A stretch of DNA of 13,845 nucleotides. Origin: Cyclostephanos tholiformis. Its lineage: Eukaryota > Bacillariophyta > Thalassiosirophyceae > Thalassiosirales > Thalassiosiraceae. Below, piece by piece: positions 1 to 7,900 of this stretch; position 1 is the first letter of the stretch, and each line of letters begins with the position of its first letter. The notes beneath the pieces are model-generated. The model saw nothing but the letters and a program-made list of their open reading frames with translations. It was not told where the DNA came from and made no database searches. A program made the translations under genes and the position numbers. Location: assembly GCA_036939975.1 (NCBI GenBank), contig JALLPB010000674.1:1-13845 (forward strand). The letters are read 5' to 3'.

Positions 1-80
1 GTTTAGCGAGAATTAAGTGTAAATTTCACACTTAATTTATTTTGGGAACGCTCCACTATCTTCTAGAAGAGTAGAAGAGA
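1..80 (+). promoter_or_regulatory. Upstream region / 5'UTR of gene 1
   Basis: AT-rich leader before the ATG at 81. It holds an inverted copy (TTTAGCGA, 2-9) of the octamer repeated in the promoter at 3993-4032, a perfect 10-bp inverted repeat with a 7-nt loop (11-20 and 28-37), and a 12-bp perfect palindrome (59-70) that contains TTC-TA-GAA, the arrangement of a minimal heat-shock element. No obvious TATA box is seen. The functional roles are inference; the symmetries are directly visible. Confidence 0.4.
11..37. repeat. Perfect 10-bp inverted repeat, 7-nt loop
   Basis: AATTAAGTGT at 11-20 is the exact reverse complement of ACACTTAATT at 28-37. It lies 44 bp upstream of the gene 1 start codon. 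It could be a protein-binding dyad, an RNA hairpin if transcribed, or a mobile-element end; nothing nearby decides between them. Confidence 0.7.
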
Positions 81-1310
81 ATGTCCCCACCGGTATTAGT
101 GATGATAGCATGGTCCCTCATATCGACGACTAGAGGGGCCGACGGTTTCCAACCACTACCGCCGCGACATCCCCACCACCACCATCGCCGCCGCATCTCG
201 CATCCTCGTCGCAACGATCACCTCCTGGGGGGGGCAGCAGCATGGGCGGTGGCAGGCCCGGCGCGACGCTCGTCGCTCTCGTCGATGTCGTTGTCGATGT
301 CGTCGTCGCCGTCGCCGTCATCGCCCTCCCCGATCACCGCCGATCCCGCGTCCGCATCCGCCGCGACTATGCCGACGTCGCTATCGACGCGCGACGTTCG
401 AACGCTATTCCGCCTCCTGTCGGACGTCACTATATTCCACGATCCGTCCCGGGGGACGTGCTGTCGCAACGGCTGCTCGGGGTGCAATTACCTCGATCCG
501 ACGAGCGGTAAATTCGCGTACGAGGTATATCGCGCCGTCGGATCCGATGCCGACGACGGCGAGGGTGACGAGGGCGCGAACGCCGAGAGCGCGATCGGGG
601 GATGGCTGGCTCCCTATCACGAAATCGTCATCGACGACATGGCCGACGATGATGGGGGCGATTACGGCGGTAATGCCAATGCCGTCATCTCATCCTCGTG
701 GGGACGGATCCTATTTCACGCCGAGGACACGAAGGCGACGACGTCCGCCGCCAACCGAGGGAAGAAGGAGATCGAATGGGATGCATTCCCCCCGCTGATA
801 CTGTCGGCGGCCGCAGCGGCGGCGGCGGCATCCGGAATGATCGAGCGGGGGGAAAATAACGACGACGACGACGACGGGCGCGAGGACGCCGTACCCCCCT
901 CCCCCCTCGCGATCGAGTCGCTCTGGCGCGTCCTAAGTCCATCTCGGGGATATGCCAGACTCGCGTCGACCGAGGTATCGTCCTCGATAAGGGGCATGAT
1001 TGGGAGCGAGTACTCCATGGGCGGCGCGGTGGATTACAAGTCGTTCGAGGCGTGCATGTACGATGCGGCGGATCGGATCGTGCGTTCGTCGGGGGGAGGG
1101 GGGGTCGACGAAGGCGGCGGCGCATCGTCGACGTCGTCCGCGATGGATTACGATTCGATGGACAGGGACGAATTGTTGGAATTGTGCCGTTCGAGGAATA
1201 TGAACACGTCGTTTCCGAAAATGAAGAGGATAATTATCGAGGAATTGCGCTTTTACGATGCCAACGGGAGACAGGGGAAGAGACATCCGGTGAAGAACAC
1301 CCTTAGCTAG
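81..1310 (+). CDS. Probable plastid-targeted protein with CCx3Cx2C cluster and SAP-like C-terminus
   Basis: Single-exon ORF of 409 residues ending in TAG; the ATG is the first in the open frame. Residues 5-14 are hydrophobic (VLVMIAWSLI) and are followed by Gly-Ala-Asp-Gly-Phe23-Gln-Pro, close to the ASAFAP cleavage motif of diatom plastid proteins; the next ~75 residues are rich in Arg, His, Ser and Pro, as expected for a transit peptide. A folded region begins near residue 100 (TRDVRTLFRLLSD) and carries Cys127-Cys128-x3-Cys132-x2-Cys135 within a GTCCRNGCSGCNYLDP-type segment. This resembles the small cysteine cluster of DUF5522-like proteins, but the match is by eye. Low-complexity acidic, Ala and Gly stretches follow. 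Residues ~355-393 (MDRDELLELCRSRNM, then a basic helix) look like a SAP-type helix pair. Metal binding and plastid location are inferences; the function is unknown. Confidence 0.75.
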   Translation: MSPPVLVMIAWSLISTTRGADGFQPLPPRHPHHHHRRRISHPRRNDHLLGGAAAWAVAGPARRSSLSSMSLSMSSSPSPSSPSPITADPASASAATMPTSLSTRDVRTLFRLLSDVTIFHDPSRGTCCRNGCSGCNYLDPTSGKFAYEVYRAVGSDADDGEGDEGANAESAIGGWLAPYHEIVIDDMADDDGGDYGGNANAVISSSWGRILFHAEDTKATTSAANRGKKEIEWDAFPPLILSAAAAAAAASGMIERGENNDDDDDGREDAVPPSPLAIESLWRVLSPSRGYARLASTEVSSSIRGMIGSEYSMGGAVDYKSFEACMYDAADRIVRSSGGGGVDEGGGASSTSSAMDYDSMDRDELLELCRSRNMNTSFPKMKRIIIEELRFYDANGRQGKRHPVKNTLS

Positions 1311-1469
1311 TAGAGAAGGTGGGTTAGGTACGATGGGGTGATCCGAATCGAACCAGTATCTCTCCGGAGATGACTTTCACCTTCACCATTCCCGAATGCC
1401 GATTAAAAAAGGGTCAATGTCGATCCCTATTGATTCGAAAAACCATTCCCCTTCATTGTCCTCTCCGGG
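1311..1469. other. Convergent intergenic gap (3' ends of gene 1 and TRM6)
   Basis: 159 bp between two tail-to-tail genes. It contains a 10-bp perfect palindrome TCTCCGGAGA at 1361-1370 and an A-run at 1405-1410. No canonical AATAAA was seen on the plus strand here. The two 3'UTRs probably overlap. Confidence 0.5.
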
Positions 1470-3929
1470 TCATCTCCTCCTCTTGCCCTCGTCGTCCGTC
1501 CTCTCGTTCCCCCCCCCGGCTTTCCTCTTACTCCCCACGCCGGCGGCGGTCCCGTTCTTCTTCCGCAATCGATTTAGCTGCCTCCTCCTACCCCCGAGCT
1601 TCGCCCTCATCTCGCGCATTTCCTCCTCGTCCAATTCGTTCGTGCCCGTGAGAGGACAAAGCTTCGTCCCGGTTAGCAGGTACCCGCCATTCTGGGACAT
1701 GGTCATGTTGGGATGCGTGCGTCCATCGAGTACCTGATACTCGCGGAACCACGTGTCCGTGAGTCGTAGGTTGATGGCGATGTTACGTCGTAGCATCATC
1801 GGCGTTGTTGTCGTGGTCTTCTTCTTCCGTCGTAGACGGGTCGCGTCGTCGGTAGTCGACTTCTCGTTATCGTCGTCATCATCGTCGGCGATATCCCCGT
1901 TGATTTTGCCATTCTCGCGAACGATATCGTCATCGTCGTCACCACCCTCCCCCTCGGATGGTGTTGTCGGCACGTGGTAATTCTGAAGGGCGTGAAAGGT
2001 ATGCAGCAGAGGTTCCAGGAATTCGTGATACACCACGAACGGACAGGATGGCGCGAGGTACGGCAACAGTCTGAATAACGTCGCGGTGGGATCGTATTTG
2101 GAGGCGATGATGAGAGAATCGCACTGTCGGGGAGGAGGAGGAGCGTCGTCGCGTCCGCCGACGCCGCCATTTCTGCCACCTTCGCCCCTAGGACCATCGT
2201 CCGCCCCTCCCGCGGACGCGTACGTCATTTCGTCCGCATGATAATTCGAAGTCTCGATCTTCTCCTCCCCCCCCCCTCCAACTCCATCGTATTTTGCACC
2301 CCCCCTCCCCTCCTTCTCCTCCGCCGATCCGTAATCGCATGCATCATGGGGGCAGTCGTAGTCCTCGGCGCCATCGCGACACCCGTCCACGAGCGCGCGC
2401 AGCTCCAACGCGGTGTGCCTCGTCAGCTTCCTAGCGAAACGCGCGCTCCTACCCAACAGGAAGTCGTTAACCTTGCGTTCGTCTACCAGAGCATTCATCG
2501 CGTAAGCTCGAGTGTGCGGCTGCAACGGCGCCGGCCAGGATATGCGATCCCGATCGCGCTTTTCGACGTCGTTCGCATATCCCGTGTTCGGATCCAACAA
2601 CGATATCACTTGCCTCCGCTTCGCATCGCGATCGCAGAATACCTCCGCTTGGTTCACCCACCGTAACGATTGCTTCTCGAGCAACGTGAGATTCAATCGC
2701 TCGATGACGCCCTCGTAATATCCCGGATGCATGCCCAATCCCTCGTACAGGGAAATTACGGTGCCGTATCCAGCCATCCGTCGCACGCATCCCGCCGTGA
2801 TGATGCCGAGGCAGGCGCCGTCCATGACCATGACCCTGCGTCCGGCGGATACGTTGGCATTGCTCAGCACCTGCCCGAGCGTGTCCTCCCTCAAGTTCGA
2901 CATCTTGCGCAGATCGCGCAGGTGCATCGCCGCGCACAACGTCCACGGGGTGATGCGCACGATCCGACATCGAGGCTGGTATTTCAATTGCTTCCTGCGA
3001 ACGTACTTGGCCCTGCTGTAGGGGGTCTTGGCGACGTAGGTGGACGAGTTGCTTATAAGCGCGGCGACCAAGTGCGCGCCGGTGACGGACGGCTCCTCCA
3101 TGAGTCGCCTGACGCCCTCGTAGGATAATAACTGGGAGGTGTTATCGTCGATAAGATCTCGATTGTCGGGGGCGACGTTCCCATCCCCCCCCATCATCGT
3201 CGTCGTCGTCGTCGTCGTCGATGAAGATGATGCGTCCACGATCCTCACATCGCCATCCCTACCGCGAATATCGTCGTCGACGCAATTTTCGTCGTCGTCG
3301 TCGTCGTCGTCATTCCCGCCTCGTCGTAATAACGATAAGTCGGCATCGTCGAAGTCGGGTATCAGATCGGTATCATTCCCGTCCAACAGCGGGACGAGGG
3401 CGTCCCTATTAACCTCCAACACCGTGCCGTACGATAACCCTATCAAAACGTCCGTCGCGTACGTCCTCTTGTTGATCTTGCAGGGCGGATGCGATGATTT
3501 AGCATCGCCCCTCCTCCCATCGACGACGACGTCGTCGTCTTCGTTGTTGCTAACGCGCGAACGGGATGGCATCGCCTGCGCGAACAATTGCCTCCCGTCC
3601 GCGAAGTGGAGCAGGACGTGATCGTGCGGACGCACCGTCGGCGGGAGGGGATCGCGCGCGGCGTACGGATCGATGATATCATCAACGGCGACGGCGGCGG
3701 TCGTAATCGCGTCGAGGAGGGGGGGGGGGGTGGATATGCCGTTATTCTTCGGGGAGGATATCATCGTCCCCCCCCCCTCGGCGTCGTGGGCTGGGTTGGA
3801 GCAGGGGCGGCGGCTGGGGGGGCGAGGGTGGAGGCGGAAGGCGACCTCTGGGTTTTTGTGGTGCCGGGAGGCAGGCCAGGGGACTTTGTTTTGGCGCAGT
3901 GCGCGGCGGGAACGGAGTCCCACGCACAT
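1470..3929 (-). CDS. TRM6: tRNA (adenine58-N1)-methyltransferase non-catalytic subunit TRM6 (Gcd10)
   Basis: TRM6 pairs with catalytic TRM61 to make m1A58 in tRNAs, including initiator tRNA-Met, in the nucleus. Recognition rests on a chain of family signatures: a DNRDLIDDNTSQ segment (~256-267), YSRAKYVRRKQLKY, LGQVLSNANVSAGRRVMVMD (~350-370), CDSLIIASKYDPT (~602-614), a PFVVYHEFLEPL strand-helix, INLRLTDTWFREYQVLDGRT (~718-737) and GGYLLTGT. The C-terminus is strongly basic and may be a nuclear localisation tail. With the first ATG at 3929 it has 819 residues (the GTG just before is not a plausible eukaryotic start). A second ATG at 3764 would give 764 residues and may be the real start, since the intervening 55 residues look unlike TRM6. 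The protein is far longer than the ~500 residues of human TRMT6 because of acidic, poly-Thr and Gly-rich inserts encoded by triplet runs. No intron is needed. Divergent from the large gene at 4251. Confidence 0.93.
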   Translation of the reverse strand: MCVGLRSRRALRQNKVPWPASRHHKNPEVAFRLHPRPPSRRPCSNPAHDAEGGGTMISSPKNNGISTPPPLLDAITTAAVAVDDIIDPYAARDPLPPTVRPHDHVLLHFADGRQLFAQAMPSRSRVSNNEDDDVVVDGRRGDAKSSHPPCKINKRTYATDVLIGLSYGTVLEVNRDALVPLLDGNDTDLIPDFDDADLSLLRRGGNDDDDDDDENCVDDDIRGRDGDVRIVDASSSSTTTTTTTMMGGDGNVAPDNRDLIDDNTSQLLSYEGVRRLMEEPSVTGAHLVAALISNSSTYVAKTPYSRAKYVRRKQLKYQPRCRIVRITPWTLCAAMHLRDLRKMSNLREDTLGQVLSNANVSAGRRVMVMDGACLGIITAGCVRRMAGYGTVISLYEGLGMHPGYYEGVIERLNLTLLEKQSLRWVNQAEVFCDRDAKRRQVISLLDPNTGYANDVEKRDRDRISWPAPLQPHTRAYAMNALVDERKVNDFLLGRSARFARKLTRHTALELRALVDGCRDGAEDYDCPHDACDYGSAEEKEGRGGAKYDGVGGGGEEKIETSNYHADEMTYASAGGADDGPRGEGGRNGGVGGRDDAPPPPRQCDSLIIASKYDPTATLFRLLPYLAPSCPFVVYHEFLEPLLHTFHALQNYHVPTTPSEGEGGDDDDDIVRENGKINGDIADDDDDDNEKSTTDDATRLRRKKKTTTTTPMMLRRNIAINLRLTDTWFREYQVLDGRTHPNMTMSQNGGYLLTGTKLCPLTGTNELDEEEMREMRAKLGGRRRQLNRLRKKNGTAAGVGSKRKAGGGNERTDDEGKRRR
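3197..3220. repeat. (TCG)8 triplet run inside TRM6
   Basis: Eight perfect TCG units; on the minus strand they read as ACG codons and give the poly-Thr tract of TRM6. Probably a slippage-prone coding microsatellite. Confidence 0.9.
3289..3309. repeat. (TCG)7 triplet run inside TRM6
   Basis: Seven perfect TCG units. The same triplet as at 3197-3220 is read here in another codon phase (GAC), giving poly-Asp. Confidence 0.9.
3719..3730. repeat. G12 homopolymer inside TRM6 coding region
   Basis: Twelve G in a row; on the minus strand it encodes Pro-Pro-Pro near the N-terminus, 32-46 bp downstream of the alternative ATG at 3764. Frame here depends on the homopolymer count being right. Confidence 0.85.
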
Positions 3930-4250
3930 CACTTTTATCTCTTTATGGAATTCCTACATTGCCTGACGACCATTGAATACCCGCCCAAAATATCGCTAAA
4001 TTGTTCGGTTCGCTAAAGGTTGGGTCGCTAAAAGAAATAGTCTGGCCATTGCATCCACTCTCTCTCGCTTTCACTCTCCCTGTCTCTCACCTGCCTCTCT
4101 TCTCCGCACACGAAGAAGTCGTCGTTCTTCCACACTATGCCACAGTATATTTTTTTTGGTTGGATATTTCACACTCTATCACATCATAAAAAACTATTAG
4201 GTTACAACAGTGGTAATGACCCTCATCGCATTGCCACCCCCCCCCCTTAC
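3930..4250. promoter_or_regulatory. Divergent promoter of TRM6 (-) and the protease-ATPase gene (+)
   Basis: Intergenic stretch with three direct copies of TCGCTAAA at 3993-4000, 4010-4017 and 4025-4032 (start-to-start spacings 17 and 15). A pyrimidine-rich CT tract follows at about 4056-4110, then AT-rich sequence. An ATG at 4137 is in frame with the large gene, but 4141-4200 is only 16/60 GC by hand count, unlike the coding sequence after 4251, so I treat 4137-4250 as probable leader. If the TRM6 start is really 3764, the shared promoter extends that far. Confidence 0.55.
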
Positions 4251-4921
4251 ATGAAAGCAGAACATCCTTTGGAAATACCACTGACGATATTATTCCTATC
4301 CGCGATCTCCCCGTCGTCGTCGATATTCGTATCAGTCGTACTGGCGTACGCGATAATCAAGATTGCTCGTTATTGGCCATTCCGACGCGGGACCGGTGCT
4401 GCTGGCACGGACGACGACGACGACGACATCGACGACGACACCGCTCGGCGGAGGCAGCGACGTAGGTCGTTGGATCGTGAAATCGGTTACTACCCCCCCC
4501 CCCGAATCGAATATCATCCATTGGGAGGGGAGGTATCGGCGTTGCTGGGGAGGATCATGACCGGGAGTCCCGACGATGACGGCATTCAAGACGCGGCGGG
4601 GGTGGGAAGTCGTCGGAGGGGGGAGGAGGAGCAGATCTCGACCACAACGACGATGACGACGACGAAGACGACCGGGGAGGGGGGGGGAAATGACGACGAG
4701 GACGGGACGACGACGACGACGACGACGTCGTCGTGGTCTCCCCCGGTGGACGCGGCGGTCGATCATGTACGCGACGATGACGACATGGACGTCGATGACG
4801 ATCCCGACTTAGCGGACGAGGACTCCGATGACGATGATTGCGCACCGTCGTCGTCGTCATCGTCGTCGTCGGACCCGAACGGCAAATCCAACGACGACGA
4901 GGCGATGGGAACGGACGGCGA

Positions 4922-4952
<31 letters not shown>

Positions 4953-7900
4953 GAGGAGAAGAACGCCATCGAGCGCATGGTCGAATGCTCCCTATCGACG
5001 TATTCCCTCGATTGCTATCCCTACTCCTTCTCGCCGTTGTTATTATTCAGCAGCGCCAATTACTTCGACAAGGGATATAGCAATTACAATGCCGTCGCCG
5101 CGTTCTTCGCGCCCGCCCTGCTCGGCGTGGGACGTGGAGGTGGGAGCGACGGCGCCGCCGACAATAACGGCGGTCGTAATAACAAGAAGAAGCGGGGAGG
5201 CACGGGGCGAGACGTCGGCGGTATAGATAGCAACGCGGGCGCGAAGGTCGGCGGGGGCGACGACGACGTAGACTACGTCCCGCGCGTCGACGAGGCGGCG
5301 GTGCCCGCGACGAACGACGTCGATGATGATGCCGATTATTACGATGACGGCATCGACATGCTGCACGGCGTCGTGTACGATCGCAAGAACATGACGTACG
5401 ACGAGCTATTCAACTACGTCGCAACGAATAAGTGCCTCGTCACGTGCTGCATCGACGCGCACTTCACGTCCTTCCAGATGCTGGACAAGACCACGCTGCT
5501 GTACTACGATCCCCTCCAGCCGTGTCTGCACGTTGCGAGGGGCGAGAACGACGTTCACAGGGCGGCGCTGTACCTGCTAATGAAGTGCCACTACGGCGAC
5601 AACGCGCACATACACGAGAACGAGAAGCACTACACGCATCCCGGCAGCACCAAGTTGCAGAACGCGGTCTTTCACATGTGGAAGAAGATTAACAACATCG
5701 TCGGTTTGTCGTCGCTCGGCATACGATGGACTCGCATGCCGTTGAACGTTTCGCGGTATCTGTTCGTCAACAGTGAGACGACGCCGGGGAATATGAGCAC
5801 GCAATTGACCGGGAACACTTGCTACTTCCAAACGTATCTGTGAGTTGTAGTCGTTGGCGGGCGGAGATGACGGATCATCGTCGTATTGATGATATATGAT
5901 AAGCTCGCTCGCATCACCTAACCCCCCGCCGTATCGAATCTTCTCTTGAATTCTTTTGACATGACACTAAAACAGCTTCGCCCTCCTCTGTCGGGTGGGA
6001 AAGCCGATCATATCGCCCGACGGACGGTCCGTCGTCCTCCAGGACCTTGACCTTCTCGAGAAGGCCACGATACGTGTGGCGCAGTTCCTCCTGACCTTCT
6101 TCGTCGATGCCGAGTCTCGCGTCGTCCGACCGTATACCAACAGTAACTTCATCCTGGACTTTTACAAATACCGCCAGTCTTCGTATTACACCGCCTTCGT
6201 TAGGTACCTCCAGCACAAGAAAATCAGGGTCCCGAGTTACGACAAGCAGTACGAGGGCTTAACCATGTTCTACTCGTTCGTGAAGAACCTTCACGGGTAC
6301 GACAAGTTCGTATTGGTGGGTGCCACGTCTTCCACCCCCAACAGCAAATCTATACAATACGTGCAGTCAACCGAGGGCGCGTCGAGGAAGCTCGGGCGGG
6401 GGGATTACTACAAGTATAGAGCCGTCAACCTCATGTTCGGGTGCAACGCCGGGGCCATGATAGGCATCGGAAGCTTCTCGGAGTTCAACTCCTGGAGGAA
6501 GAATCAGCTTCTATCGTTCTACGACGTGATTAAGGGCAGGATCGCTGGATTGGCGAAACAGATCAGTGGCGCCGGGCTGTCGAAGTATCGCGATTATTGT
6601 GAGTGACCGTGCTTCGGCTCGTTCGGGGCACGTGTGTGCATGCGTTTCTACGGTACCGAGTCTGATTTTTCCCGAATTTCGTCTTTTTTCTCTCATCAAA
6701 ATCGGATGAACGGCCGAAAGACTTTATGCCGCAGTTCGAAGTCGGGCAGCAGGAACTCATTGACGTCCACCATTACACCTACCTGATTGACATGTGTTCA
6801 TTGGGCAAGGCATCCGGCCAGTTGGCCCAGATCGTGCACGACGTCAACAGCCATCTCGTCAACCACATTTATTTCTCCACGCAGAATAAGAACAATTATC
6901 ACAAGATTATGAAGCGCGAGGTCTTCGTGAATGCGAAGAGGTACATGAACGCGTTCCAGCAAACGTTCTTGAGCGTGGAGTGGTTCTCGGAGTATTTGGG
7001 ACTCGGTTTCTCGGACATCAATCCGAATGAAAAGGACATCAACTCACTGACGCAAACGGGTGAGTACAGTCAGAAATCCCCTAGCTGTTTATGTAGATGT
7101 TTCGGCACATTTGCAAGTTGTTGTTCCTCACACGATATCTTTGCGTTCACGGATCAGTGTTTTATCAGACCGATTTGATGCGGCATCAGGGCTATCGACA
7201 GGAGTACGAATTCGAGAAGGAGTGTATCAATCAAATGGCACGATCCAATATCAGGAGATTCGAGGCCATGTTTCAAGAAAAACAGGCTGCGACTGAGAAA
7301 TACGAGACGTCTATCAAGATTGGCTTCGGTTTCACGTACTCCAAGTACAATACACTGATGCATTTCTTGAATGTTGCTGGGTGCTATTGGTCAAACCCTG
7401 ATGTCAATAACATTCAACTTTTTGGTAAGGACGTCCGAACGCTCTTGTCAATATCATGTCAAAAGATATTTTTCGACCCCACCCACTGCGGCAGCTATTA
7501 CTATGGCCCATTGGAAATACGTGATACGTTCCGCACTGAGCTTGATCTTGCGGTCGCATCTGGTATCGGTCGTGCGGGTCCAAGTGTTGCTTCCTCGAAA
7601 TATCGCAGTGGAAATTATGTAACAGTTGTGGACCGAGTTTACGAGTTCTCCTATTTGAAAGGAATCCTGGAGGAACTTTTTCGGGGAGCTAATAACACTC
7701 GCATCAAATCAGATAACAGCGTGTTAAATTTGCTGCTTCTGTCTCTTCAACTCGATTTCGGCTTGTTCGATGAGTATGCTTCTCTTTTGAACATTGCTTT
7801 CATGAAGGACTTGCAACACGAAGCGAACACAAGAGAGCTCCAAGTCGAGATAGCAAATCTTATTTATGACTTTGACAGAAAACATAGTGCTGACTCGATA

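Noticed and set aside
1331..1370. tRNA T-arm-like GGTTCGATTC on the minus strand
   Set aside because: The flanking bases do not form a five-pair T stem and no acceptor or anticodon arms can be drawn nearby.
3588..4016. Plus-strand open frames opposite the TRM6 5' end
   Set aside because: Antisense shadows in GC-rich sequence, with Gly-rich translation; TRM6 on the minus strand explains the region.
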